NCBI GenBank assembly: GCA_038496675.1
Contig: CM076661.1
Location: 13,696,951-13,760,950 of the forward strand
Direction: 5' to 3'
DNA from: Rachycentron canadum
Taxonomy: Eukaryota; Chordata; Actinopteri; Carangiformes; Rachycentridae
Length of the DNA: 64,000 bases
The translations under genes were made by a program, and so were the position numbers. Below the pieces are notes generated by a model. It did no database searches. It was not told where the DNA came from and was given only the letters and a program-made list of their open reading frames with translations. The stretch's first letter is position 1, and every line of letters begins with the position of its first letter. Below are positions 44,001-54,500 of the stretch, one piece after another.

Positions 44001-46954
44001 TGAATCATGGCATGTTACACAATGCTGTGGTAAAACTGAAGTTACCTTTCACTGTCATTTAGAGATGCCAAACTGTTTGGGAACACATCATGTTGTGATT
44101 GCATGTCATCTTCACATGCCCTGAACACACTGCTGTATCTTTGATTTGGTCTCAGAACGGCACAGGAGATGCTAACGACCTGTGGCAGGTGGAGGTGTGC
44201 GGAGGTCAGACGGGTGACCTGGTGAAGGTGCTCCGCAGCAAAGTCCGCTTTCTCCACCGAGCTACTGGCTGTGTGCTTTACTCCTCTGGCAAGACTCTAC
44301 CTAAGTGGTAAGTGACTCTCACTTAACTTCCTCTTATATTCATGATTCTTTGTTTTTGTGGAAGTGTCCTATAACTTTTGTTTCTGAGCAGGGGCTGGGA
44401 ACAGGTGGAGGTGACCTGTAGTCCCTACTTAAAGGAAACTCCAAGCTCTCAGTGGAACATTGAAGATCATATTAACCCCAAATGTATGATAAACTCATTG
44501 CTTGTGTTTGTATGTTTCTATGTTTTTGTATTTACATCTTGATGTCAAACACTAACTAACATATTACTTTTCCTTTTGTGTGTTTTGACAGTGCCCAACA
44601 TCAGTCTGTCTGTGCTGAAGCCTCATTTTCTGGAGATATTACTGGAGTCCCACATTGTTATGATCAGAGTAAGAGACATTGAGAAAACTCACCTGTGCCT
44701 AAAGAACATGCTTTAGAAGAAATAATTTATTGAAACCAAAACATTCATTTCAGGGAAACAGTGGCTTGAAACCCAAAGACAATGAGATGAACTCCAAACC
44801 CTGGCACTGGCCTATCAACTACCAGGTTTACTGAATGATTCATGGTATTATAAAATTATTGTTTTCAAAAGTAAAATGAAGTGCATGACCATTTTTAACC
44901 CCATAATGTTCTGTTCTGGTTATTCCTGTAAAGGGACTGAGGTTCTCAGGTGTGAATGAGACAGAGTATCGTGTTTATTTGCTGGGGAACCCTGTGAGTG
45001 AAGTCTCATTTTCCTGTTTTTGCTCTTTTCTGACCAATGCCAACTCAAACCCTCATGATTAAATACTCTCTCTCAGGTGCTCTGGTGGATGAACCTGGCT
45101 GGTTTGGGATTGTATCTGATCATGGTGGCAGTGGCCTCGGTAGCCCTCCAAAGAGGTTTCTCTTTGGGCCAAAAAAGAAGAGGTAAAATTACTGATAGTG
45201 GCACATTTTTGGTCTGAAAGATTATGGTTGCACTGGGAGTAAAAGGATGTAAATGTTGTGCATTCCACACTGTGTTTCAGAGCACTCTCGTGTGCTTATG
45301 AGAGGAGGAGGACTTCTTCTCCTTGGTTGGCTGCTTCACTATGCACCTTTCTATACTATGGGTCGTGTCCTCTACTATCACCACTACTTCCCTGCCATGC
45401 TCTTCAGCAGCATGCTAACAGGTATCAAATCCATTAATAGAGCAGATGTTTTCAAACTGGGGAGAGCAATGTGTGCCAGAGATACTGCATAAGGTGAACA
45501 GGGTACTTAAGCAAACTTAATCTCAGAGTCCTAACTTTACACTTTCTGAGGATATCATGATCTCCTTTGTTCATCATGAAAAAAATGTCCATAAACCTGT
45601 TTAGACAGAAAACTCTGTCTTTTTACATCCATAACTCGCCTGAGAATCATCAGGTTTCTAAAATTTCTTCACTGTTAAATCAACTCAGAGGTATTTGCCT
45701 GTACTCTTGTGGGGACATTGCAAACAGGAACTGCCAATGACTATTTCTAATGATGCAAGTTATCCAGAATGTAAACAAATATCAATTAAGTATTGTTGCC
45801 CCATCCAAACTTTGTCTGATATAGTTTGAGGCTTTGAAAACCCCTGATACAGAAAAAGCAGCCTTGGTGGTTGTGGTTTTCGGGTTCAAGCTTTGTGTTT
45901 CTTTCCCACAGGAATTACACTAGACACTCTACTAAAAAGTGCTGACTTGCTGCTCTGCCCACCTTATTCTGATTGGCTGCAGCGAGCCGGGCAGGTGGGG
46001 CTTCTGTTTACTGTTCTTTACAGGTGAGCTGTGAAGGAAAATGTTTATTGTAGTTAGTTCTTACGCTGTCATAAAAAGTTTGTCATCAGTATGTAATGTC
46101 TATTATATTGAATGAGGTTTCTGGTGATTACACAGTTGTTTTAAACCTAATATTCCCCTGTTGCTCCCAGAAGGCCCCAAAACATTTATCCACTCTATCT
46201 CCTGTGGGTTGATGTGAAAATGAGTGTCAGTGATATTAAAGTAGTGGTTTAACATTTTGGGAAATACAACTTTGTTTTCTTGCTGGCAGTTGGATGATGA
46301 GATTGATACCACTGCAGTTTAAAGCTACAGCCATCAGGCAGTTAACTTAGTTTAGCACAAAGACTGGAAGTAGAGAGACACACTTGGCCTTGCTCTGTCC
46401 AAACATGACAAAAACAAATCAGCCTTAAACCTACAGTATAAAGATCACTAATTAACACATTATATCACATTTTCACTTGATCCATAACAAACAAGATATG
46501 ACGTAATAATTAGTGGGTTTGAAGGTTGGATCAAGATGTTTAGTTAGAAGCCTACTTCCAGTGTTAATGCTAAGTTAACCTAACTGTCTCCCCGTTGTAG
46601 TTAAAATTTTAATGTACAGACATGACAATGGTATCAGTTTTCCCATGTAACTCTATGAAAGCTAACATTGCATCACTTTCATGGAGCACATCTTTTTTGT
46701 TGCAAATGTGGTCAATTGATGCTACAGCTCTTACAAGGGGCTGGAAGAACTTGCTGTTGGTTTTATATTACCTTATAAATTATTTAAACTATTAAAAGTA
46801 TTTCCCTGACTTTGAGTGAATCCCTTTAATTCATTCTTTATCTGTTAGTTTCTACCTGTTCCATCCACTATCCTATGGCATGACGGGTCCTCTGGCACAC
46901 GAGCCGGGAAGCACCATGGCTGGCCTGAAGTGGATGGACTCCTGGGAATTTTAG
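40761..46954 (+). CDS. pomt2: Protein O-mannosyltransferase 2, complete (21 coding exons)
   Basis: ER membrane glycosyltransferase of family GT39 (PMT). With POMT1 it transfers mannose from dolichyl-phosphate mannose to Ser/Thr of alpha-dystroglycan and other secretory proteins; loss in humans causes dystroglycanopathy. The exons join in frame to 765 residues (human 750). Visible features: hydrophobic first TM at about 83-94, the luminal catalytic acidic pair in [14 protein letters not shown] (about 102-115), HPPLGKMLIG, then several TM segments, a central soluble MIR region (about 355-530) with YGSTITVKNLR and GYLHSHWHLYPEG, the RFSGVN block, C-terminal TMs and ending SWEF. The start is the ATG at 40761, just inside an exon with acceptor ttttattccag at 40747; the weakly conserved N terminus makes this start less certain than the rest. 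Poly(A) signal at 47477. Confidence 0.97.
41150..41234 (+). CDS. pomt2: pomt2 exon 2: catalytic first luminal loop
   Basis: [20 protein letters not shown] then DVHPPLGK. The Asp-Glu pair is the family's catalytic/acceptor-binding acidic motif. NRT is a conserved sequon. Confidence 0.97.
41306..41410 (+). CDS. pomt2: pomt2 exon 3
   Basis: Encodes MLIGLAGYMTRYDGTFPF, then PGDKYGNHNYWGMRG, the remainder of luminal loop 1. Phase 0-0. Confidence 0.97.
41537..41645 (+). CDS. pomt2: pomt2 exon 4: TM segment
   Basis: FCAMLGSFLPVFAYLIVLEL then SYSPTAALITATLLIF, strongly hydrophobic and membrane-spanning. Acceptor ttacag, donor gtgagg. Confidence 0.97.
41916..42024 (+). CDS. pomt2: pomt2 exon 5: TM segment
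   Basis: DTGCITISQYILLDPILMFF then IMAAVLSMVKFNQQRH. The SQYILLDP block is almost invariant in POMT2. Confidence 0.97.
42025..42520 (+). other. pomt2 intron with a possible repeat remnant
   Basis: A 496-bp intron. The part from about 42100 to 42210 (gtctgtctgttcgtttgtcc, then cattctcgggaatacgata) resembles a dispersed fish repeat that begins with gtctgtc/cgtcc strings; decayed and only tentatively recognised. Confidence 0.35.
42521..42680 (+). CDS. pomt2: pomt2 exon 6: two TM segments
   Basis: PFTASWWLWLVLTGVNLAGA, then LGVKFVGLFVILLVGLN and a DLWRLLGDLSLSL loop. GALGVKFVG is a conserved family block. Confidence 0.97.
42774..42880 (+). CDS. pomt2: pomt2 exon 7: TM segment
   Basis: MDIAKHFLARVVGLILLPLF then LYVTVFAIHFVVLNK. 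Ends with two bases of a split Ser codon. Confidence 0.97.
42960..43042 (+). CDS. pomt2: pomt2 exon 8: luminal loop start
   Basis: GPGDGFFSSAFQSRLIGNNL then HNASMPE; start of the large luminal loop that carries the MIR domains. NAS is a conserved sequon. Confidence 0.97.
43349..43458 (+). CDS. pomt2: pomt2 exon 9: MIR region
   Basis: YLAYGSTITVKNLRIAGGYL then HSHWHLYPEGVGARQQQ. HSHxHLYPEG is a MIR-domain signature. Confidence 0.97.
43562..43628 (+). CDS. pomt2: pomt2 exon 10: MIR region
   Basis: VTAYLHKDYNNLWVVQRQNS then NE. HKDYNNLW is conserved; the following residues vary among species. Ends with one base of a split Ser codon. Confidence 0.95.
43723..43783 (+). CDS. pomt2: pomt2 exon 11: MIR region
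   Basis: SQSGTPDLVRHGDIIRLEHK then E (split). The VRHGD-I-I-RLEHKE block is conserved. The split Glu codon is completed by the next exon. Confidence 0.95.
43889..43967 (+). CDS. pomt2: pomt2 exon 12: MIR region
   Basis: TTRNLHSHLHEAPLTKKHFQ then VTGYGI. The NLHSH-x-HEAP motif is typical of MIR domains. Confidence 0.97.
44156..44307 (+). CDS. pomt2: pomt2 exon 13: MIR region
   Basis: NGTGDANDLWQVEVCGG then GDLVKVLRSKVRFLHRATGC and SSGKTLPKW. The insert VCGGQTG differs from the human sequence, a variable loop. Confidence 0.97.
44392..44483 (+). CDS. pomt2: pomt2 exon 14
   Basis: GWEQVEVTCSPYLKETPSSQ then WNIEDHINPK. WNxEDHINPKLPN is a conserved family block across the exon junction. Confidence 0.97.
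44592..44668 (+). CDS. pomt2: pomt2 exon 15
   Basis: LPNISLSVLKPHFLEILLES then HIVMIR. The first Leu is split over the junction. NIS is a conserved sequon. Confidence 0.97.
44754..44825 (+). CDS. pomt2: pomt2 exon 16
   Basis: GNSGLKPKDNEMNSKPWHWP then INYQ. N-x-x-LKPK-x-x-E and KPWHWPINYQGLRFSG are hallmark PMT sequences after the MIR region. Confidence 0.97.
44934..44993 (+). CDS. pomt2: pomt2 exon 17
   Basis: GLRFSGVNETEYRVYLLGNP, exactly 20 codons, phase 0-0. Confidence 0.97.
45077..45182 (+). CDS. pomt2: pomt2 exon 18: TM segment
   Basis: VLWWMNLAGLGLYLIMVAVA then SVALQRGFSLGQKRR; hydrophobic span followed by a basic cytosolic/loop stretch. Confidence 0.95.
45281..45421 (+). CDS. pomt2: pomt2 exon 19: TM segment and conserved HHYFPAMLF block
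   Basis: RVLMRGGGLLLLGWLLHYAP, FYTMGRVLYYHHYFPAMLFS, SMLTG. The HHYFPA motif is near-invariant in the PMT family. Confidence 0.97.
45422..45911 (+). other. pomt2 intron
   Basis: A 490-bp intron, nothing recognised. Confidence 0.65.
45912..46023 (+). CDS. pomt2: pomt2 exon 20: TM segment
   Basis: ITLDTLLKSADLLLCPPYSD then WLQRAGQVGLLFTVLY. This C-terminal span is poorly conserved; splice sites and frame fix it. Confidence 0.92.
46024..46848 (+). other. pomt2 last intron, mostly a decayed transposon
   Basis: An 825-bp intron. About half of it is the inverted-repeat element listed at 46235-46670; the rest is unremarkable. Confidence 0.6.
46235..46670. mobile_element. Decayed non-autonomous DNA transposon (MITE-like), inverted ends
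   Basis: The left part contains taacattttgggaaatac and gagattgataccac. The right part contains aatggtatcagttttcccat, an inverted counterpart of the gattgataccac string. The interior (taacttagtttagcacaaag, ctggaagtagagagac, cactaattaacacattatat) matches a very common fish repeat with palindromic ends that I recognise by sequence but cannot name. No coding capacity. Confidence 0.6.
46849..46954 (+). CDS. pomt2: pomt2 exon 21: C terminus and stop
   Basis: FYLFHPLSYGMTGPLAHEPG then STMAGLKWMDSWEF and TAG. YGMxGPLA and the MAGL-x-W-x-DSW end are POMT2-specific. Confidence 0.97.
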
Positions 46955-47482
46955 ACAACTTTTCATGAAGATGGCACTAACTAATAACAACTGCTCTGAG
47001 TATGAAGGACTTTTTAGAAGGTACTGAAAGTAGACACTATACTATACTACCTGTCCAAGTATATATGTTGACCAGAAAGCTTGACTAGACAGACTTGAAT
47101 AAGAATATATGAAAGTTGTGGAATAATTGAGGATAAAGATCCAGACACATAATCATCACCGAGCTGCCTTAACTCACAACACATCTTGTACATAGTGTGG
47201 ACTGCATGTGTCACAATAATAAGCTAAAGTGCCTGGAACTGGTTACAGAAAAAAAGAACGGTTTAAATGCTGCATTGCCCTACTCACCAGTTTTAGAAAA
47301 AAATCTTTTTTTTACTTAGTTGTAAGAGGCATCCTCCTTGGTATTTTGTGTTTTTTTTCTGTATGTTTGAGCTTAGTCTCTGTTATTTCTGTGTTGTATT
47401 AAGCCACAATACTGTCCAGACTTCTGTTTTAACACTGTAAGACTACTGCTGACATTGTGTATATTTCAGTGTGATCAATAAA
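46955..47482 (+). other. pomt2: pomt2 3' UTR
   Basis: About 0.5 kb from the TAG to AATAAA at 47477; no coding signal. Confidence 0.75.
47477..47482 (+). terminator. pomt2: pomt2 poly(A) signal
   Basis: Canonical AATAAA with downstream tctagtctgtttt T/GT-rich sequence, 0.5 kb after the stop. Confidence 0.8.
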
Positions 47483-48480
47483 CTATGATATTCTTCTAGT
47501 CTGTTTTTACTTATGCTCATATCATCAATATTTCTTCTTGGTTCTACTACCTCACCAGTATCCATTACTTAGCAACCCCTTTGAATGAGTTATGGCCCTC
47601 AATCTGTCTGACCAAGTAATGGTACATGTCGTCAGCTGGAAGTCAATCAATAACCCAGTGCTAGGTTTTTTTTTTGTTTTTTTTTTTTTACCTGAACCCA
47701 CTCATGCAACAAAACCTTCCATAACAGGTCATATTTACTTCAGTCGACAATACTACCAGCTACCAACAAGCTCCAACCAGATAACTTCATGTGAAGATAG
47801 ACAGCATGCTGCTCCAGCAACAGTCAAACACTCACTTTCAGCTGCAGCAATTTAAAACATTACCATGGACCACAATTAAAGCTTGAAACTGGGCCAAGAA
47901 ACGTGTACTCTTTTTTCCGTTTCAGTGTACTTCTATGAGTTATGTCTTTTTATTTTTCTGTAATTAACCCTTATTGCGCCAGGAGAGCCATTCTGAGTTC
48001 AAACATTTCTCCTCACAGATACAGATACAAACATAAATGAGTTACTTCAAAATCAGAAATAAATAGAAATGTGCTTATATAGTCATGTAAATACAAATAA
48101 GTGTATAAAGTTTTAATCCTTGAAATGGATGGCACAGCCCCAAAGGCTGCCTAAAACCATAGGAAGACCAAGACTAGGTTTGGTAATGTAGATAACATTA
48201 ATGCATAACATAAATGAAAACTTATGGAAATATAGTGTACTTTAAATAAAGAACTAAAAAAAATCTCTCTGAGAGTCTGTCAATACATTATTTACAAACA
48301 GACAATATATTTACTCCTAATAGAAAATGATGCTATGAAGTATTTGATGTGCTTTGAAAAGCTGTGGATGCTCGTGTATGAAATGGGTGGGGTCCACGTA
48401 TCCGAAGTTAAATTTCCACCTCTGTCCTCACCTTTGATGAACCGCCTGGTGGCGTGTTTATGAAGTGCAGCTGCACGCGT
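47483..48480. other. Intergenic, pomt2 to lin52
   Basis: One kb, AT-rich, with a T-run at about 47667-47690. An 87-codon open frame here has no domain. Nothing else is recognised until the lin52 promoter. Confidence 0.65.
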
Positions 48481-48537
48481 CAACTCCGAGGGCGGCTGCT
48501 GTGATTGGCTGCCGTCCGTCACGTGCTTATCCTGAAG
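48481..48537 (+). promoter_or_regulatory. lin52: lin52 proximal promoter / 5' UTR
   Basis: GC-richer than its surroundings. It has an inverted CCAAT box (attgg, 48504-48508) and an E-box/USF-type CACGTG at 48520-48525, within 40 bp of the start codon. No TATA box is obvious. Confidence 0.55.
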
Positions 48538-48556
48538 ATGGCGTCTCCAAATGGAG
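48538..48556 (+). CDS. lin52: lin52 exon 1
   Basis: ATGGCGTCTCC start in good context (aagATGG), encoding MASPNG plus one base; donor gtaaat. Short first coding exons are expected for this gene. Confidence 0.93.
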
Positions 48557-51500
48557 GTAAATTCTAATTCCTTACCCTGCTACGCCGTGTATAAACCCTA
48601 AATTTGACATTATTAAACACAGCAAACCGCGAGAGACTCCCATGCCGCGTTACACGAACACTACGAGGCGACGAAACACACATGTTGGCGCTGTATTGTT
48701 ACTGTTGGGTGATGTTTTTGTCTTTCGTTGGCTAAAGGGGAGCAGAGCAGACTCCCAGAGCCTGAACCTAACGTACGTTTACCAAAACAATACACTGCTG
48801 CGCTACACGGAGGCTAAACCACCTCACGGTTGTCTTTCGGTTTTCCTCGCTTCACCTTGAATACAGTGTTATTATCAGTGCAGATTGTACACTCGTGTTG
48901 ACTGAAGCAGTCCTATAGTGCACTGTACACACGGGGTGTCTGCTTGTGTAGGCTCACCTGCACAGTCTGATCAATATATCTGTTGTGCTAAGCCTTTATT
49001 TCCGAAGCCTGTAATGTCCATGTCATAGAGGTGTTGATTCAATTATATGTTTTAGGGTTGCAAACAACTAATTATCAATAAAGATTAAGTACAGGGTTAC
49101 TTTTACGTTTACTTAATTTAATTTTTACTAGTTAATGAACCGATTCGTATTAATTAATTAAATTCAAGTTGGATGTCTTCAAATGTCTCGATCTGTCTGA
49201 GCAAATAAAACCCAAAGATATTCAGTTTACATTTACAATCACATTTTCACTTTCATTTTCATGTAGCCATTTGGCAGATGCTTTTATCCAAAACGGCTTC
49301 CAAGTGAGAGACATTAGTAAAGTTTGCTGGAAGTGACAAAGAAATGCTGCCATTTCATATGCTGAGGTCAGAGAATATGTAAAATTAAACAAATTGAAAT
49401 GATTCATTGATTATCAAAACAGTCAGTCAGCTGATCAGGTAAGCTACCAATTGCTTCAGCACTAAAATGATTCTGTATTGAGTGATGGTATTGTGATGGA
49501 CTACATTATATCCTGGGGTGTGTCTAATATTTTAGACACAAACATGGGGGGTGGGGGAATGTTTGTAAATAATCAAAATATGGTCAGAATCACAGGTGCT
49601 GCAGTTTATTTGATAGGTCAAATGTCAACAGAGATGCAGCACTGTACTATTGAGTTGCAATTGTTGCAATTGTTCAGGTGTACCTAATAAAGTGGCCACT
49701 GAGTGTACATGCCCTTCAGCTGTCAGTTGTTTGTCAGATATCTAACTAAACTGTAATTTTGAAATATAAATGAGGACATACAGATGGATGACAAATCTTT
49801 GTGTTCCCCATGGGTAAGTAATGGAGGAGCTTGTCGAAACAATGTGTTTAGGGGTTATTCTATGTACACTTCTAGAGGGCCTCTGTGCTTCAACAAAGCT
49901 TCATCAACTAATCACTAATGACCCTCACAATCTTCACATCTCAACCCAGCTGAACACCTATAGGAGATTATAGGAGAGTAATGAGTGAAACAGCGCTCTC
50001 CATCACCATCGTCATCGAAACACCAAATGAGAGAGTATCTTTTGGCTGAATGTTGTTCATCTGGCCAGTAGAGTTCAGTGATGAAGCTGTTTTAGAGGCT
50101 TAAGGTGGAATGACACCTTACTAAGACACTTAATGTGTTTTTCCATTAATCACCTATATGTATTTTCAATGTATGATTTCTAAACTATGTAGGCAAACAC
50201 ATAGCTTTATATTCTATTTTCTATTTATTTTGTCCTTTATTATGTTGGTTGTGTGTGCGCAGCCATGTGACCAGCGCTGCAACTAATGATCCCAATACAT
50301 GACAGTAATAATAATGCAACACAAGTAAAGAGTATCAAAGTATGTCCAAAACATTATATTGTAACTGAATTATATTTTCGTTTCAGAATAAATTTGTTTT
50401 CTTTAAACAGGGTTATAGTCTGTGTATGGTAGTCTACTAATGTTTTTTTTTTTCTTAGCTTGTCAGCTTTATTTTCTAGTGATCAACTACAACACTGTGT
50501 ACTGTAAATTTTTTAGATTAGGTAAGTCACCATAGAAAAAAGTAACACAATAAACCTTAAAGACAGTGTGTATCTTCTCTGCAATATCTAATAAAAGGCA
50601 AACTACAGCTGTATGCAAAGGTTTGGGCAATAAATTCAACCGCTGCAGCAAAGACAGATTAAAAACAGCCTGTTATGTTTTAAAGTAACAGTTCTGTACC
50701 TATTTACTTAGTAATGACTTTAAATGTATATAGCTTTAACACTAAGTGGAATTTTAACACCTTCATTCTAAATCGTCCTACAAAATACATTTTGTCTCCT
50801 GATAGGTGACGACTTTGAGTCTTCTTTGCTGAGTTTTGAGAAGTTGGATAGAGCATCACCAGATCTGTGGCCAGAACAGTGTAAGTTTACAGTCTATTAC
50901 AGTCATTATGAATTATGTTTCATTTTGTTTAAATCTTAATTATACTGTAATTTCTCACACAGTGCCTGGAGTTGCAGAATTTGCTGCATCTTGTAAAAAT
51001 GTAAGTTAGATTCACGGTGGATAACTGATTTACTAAGTAGATGATAAATAGCCTTGAATTACTGTAATATATGAGTTTGCTGTATAAATCTTTCATGAGT
51101 TGTCTGCTGGGACTTATGTTCTGTCTTACATTACAGCCCATCACTAATTCGCCCCCCAAGTGGATGGCTGAACTAGAGAGTGAGGACATAGAAATGTTGA
51201 AAGGTATGTAGGTGTGTATACACATGACATGTTGTGATTTTTTTTTCAAAAAACATTTTCAGTGTACCTGCAACAGTTGGTGTTAAACAGGATGATTGTA
51301 GTTAGCGTGGACAGAAACAGCATTACAATATAATCCCTTCAAATGGAATAACATTTTGCTAAAACTAGCTCTGTGTAGCTGAGAGCGTTCTTCATAGGTC
51401 CTGTTATCTTTCTGTAGAGCTGGGGAGTCTGACCACAGCCAACCTGATGGAGAAGGTTAAAGGACTGCAGAACCTCGCTTACCAGCTGGGCTTAGAGGAA

Positions 51501-54500
51501 TGTGAGTACATGAGCAAGACACATGTAGCAATGACTTAATATTTTAAAAAAACATTGGGGTTGATCCAACCTTCAGGTTCCTTGACATTATATATATAAT
51601 GTAATAAGTTATATGTTACCACCAGATGGTGCTCATAGCCTTTCTGTATCTAGTGCGTGGATTTCACAGTATCTCAAGCAGGTTGAATACACATGGGCTT
51701 TTTTTTTTCCACAGACAGAATAGATAATATAGAAAACTTAACTTTTCAATTTCAAATCAGCTCTCCAGTCATGGAAAACTTATAAATAAACTGACCTTGA
51801 GGTCTTAAAAAATAATGGATTTAGGTCAATCTTGTTAAATTGGAAAAGGTAAGAAACAAGGGCAAGCTCACAGCAGCCCATACAACAAGTGCTCAAGCAT
51901 TTGATGGATGCAAAATCTAGTTTTTAATCCATTCCCCACTACCTCCATTGTCATAATCCTTTTGGAGTGTGGATTAGAGAGATGTAGATAAGTGCTCATA
52001 TTGAGAAAAATGGGTATTTATTTTTCCAGCGAAAAAACACACAAGCGATGAAGAATTGTGCGATGGCTGCCCTCTTACTAGGTTCAGATATACAAACAAA
52101 TATATGTTGAGGTTAAATCAGTTAAATTCAACCAACAAGAGGATGTGTGCATAAGGACAAAGTGATCTAAACTAGAGAGAAAGCAAAAGAAATATTGCAC
52201 TGTGGCCTTCAGACCTTTTGACTTGTAGAACTCCATAAAGATAGTCTGTACTTACCAATTAAATGTAGCCAAACAAGATTTAGAAGGACTTTGATAAAAA
52301 AATTTGAGAGATACATAAGTAGGAACTTTTTAATTAAATAAAGAGATCATAAGATTGTCAACAAGGGAGTTGATTACAGACTGAGTGAAAGGTTTGAGAT
52401 TTTCAGTGAAGGTATAAAGTACGTATATAAATAGAAAAAACCACAGGAGTCAGAAAACCCTAGAAAAGAGTGCATTCATATTAACAAGCTACAGCAAGCA
52501 TCCATAGATTGTGTAGTATGTGTTGTATTTGCATCGACCACAAGCCACAACTTCATTTTGCTGAAAAGTGTCTAATCTCCCTGACTTCTCTAAACCCAGA
52601 GAAGCATGTAATTTGGCTGGTATGAAGATGTTAGCTGTCATAGGTGCAGGACTGCAGGCTTTGCAATCATGTCATGTACCTCGGGATGAGGGGACACAAT
52701 GATGGTTATTATTGGTGTCGGAGCAGCCCTGTAATGGGTGCCTGTTTAATGCTCTCTGGTTTAATTTTCTCCTTTTCCTGGCTGTCAGGGGAGGCCTTGT
52801 AAATCTCGGCTACTTTTTCATCATGTTTGTGCACTCTTCACTACCCATAAACGAGACACCGCAGAGTCACGGCAGAGCGAGGGCAGGGGACAGGATTTAC
52901 TGCCCCTCCCCCCTTCAACATGTGGGACCATTAAAGAGGGAGCTGGTTAATGGGCAGAGTACAATCAAGAGCTGAAAACTCACCCAGCCGACCGCAGTGA
53001 GAACAGGAACTTGAACCAGGCAGTCCAGGAGCACTGTTCCCCTACAGCTAGAACACCAAAGTGATACTAGTGCTGGGTCCTGATTTTTATTGTAGATTGT
53101 TAACTGTTGCACATATTGCTGCATATTCATGTTTATACATGTGCATTAACATAGATGTGAAGGGAGGACATGATGCCCCCTTATTGCCCCGCCCCTCACC
53201 AGAACCCTCAATAATGGCTGTGTGATGCTGGCCCAGTCTAGTCCCACAGGGGCTTGACGCGTGCCTCTTTCTCAGGCCCCAGCTGTTACTCCACCCTGTG
53301 ATGAATGCCCCTGTCGTGGGCCGCTGAGCGTTGGCATCAAGCCCCAAGTCTCTGGGGACAGCTGAGGACTCTGATAAGTGCTGTTATTGGAGGTAATTGA
53401 AAGCTGAGTGTTCCTTTGGGATGCACTGTTGGGCCTCGGCTACTGAGACGGCTGGTAACATAGCTGCTTGAGCTGGTGATGGTGCTCTATCACACTGTGG
53501 AGCTCAAGGCCTCTGACTACCATTTAACACTTGTCTTGCTAGGATGTGCTGATAATAAGGAAAGGTTTTAATTATCGTCCCTGCCTGTTAATTTAGATTT
53601 TCCTCAAGTTGCAGTGTCTGCACTGTCATCATTGTTGTATCTCAAACTTGCTTCAGTAACAATTTCATCAATTACAGAAAATGACTAACATTTGCGCTAA
53701 AGTCTGAATACCACAGTGGTATACAATATGTATTCAAGTGACCTGTCTCTATGTCAAACTCACAGAGGGAGTTGAATTGAAGCCAAGAATGCTTTCTTTA
53801 AAAATGTCAATCAATGTCTAAGGAGGACATCCACCAGTGTAAAAATGTCTTTTAATTATTTTGGTGAGTTGGAAACCTCATGAGCTCATAACAATAAGAC
53901 AAGCTGCTACTTGACTATGGTTGTGATATAAGAATATTGACAAGAGGCATATATCTTTTTAAAAACTGTGTCAGTGTCACCAAAATCTTGACTGGCATAT
54001 GGACTAATGTAAGAATCGTCTCTGCTCTTTTATCAAACACTTAGATTAGATTAGATTAGATTAGATTAGATTAGAGAAAAGGTATTGTTTTTAAGCACAG
54101 GAAAAAGACGAACATTAGGCGATATCACCATATTACCATAAGATGTCATACCTAGAAAAAAAAGTGTCTCAGTGTATTTTGGGTGTTGGACTACCTGTTG
54201 TCACCTGCGTAGCACAACAGAGCACCTCTTCCCTGCCATGATGCCACCTGGCGCAGACCCAGTCTGACCCCTGTTGCATCCTCTTGCGTGGAGGTGAGAC
54301 TGAAGGTCACCCTGCCCTGACAGCTCTTAATGGGCCCGTATTCACCACCGCCTCCTCCTCACCTTCAGGATCAATCTCCAGCCTATTAGAAGCACGCCGC
54401 TGCTGAATATGATTGCATTCACTGGGCCCCACTGGTGCTAATGTGCCTCCATCAATCCATCAGAACGGGCTGACCGCGGGGCGGGCGGTTATGAAGTGCC

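Larger units (their letters stand above)
48557..50805 (+). other. lin52 intron 1 with several decayed repeats
   Basis: A 2.2-kb intron. The first 300 bp remain GC-rich, part of the promoter CpG-rich zone. The middle carries a nested repeat (49057-49466), a repeat tail (49677-49709) and a Tc1-like transposase remnant (49917-50150). The rest is AT-rich without exons. Confidence 0.7.

Noticed and set aside
47592..47855. 87-codon open frame between pomt2 and lin52
   Set aside because: Spans a homopolymer T tract (poly-Phe), has no domain and no gene-like context.
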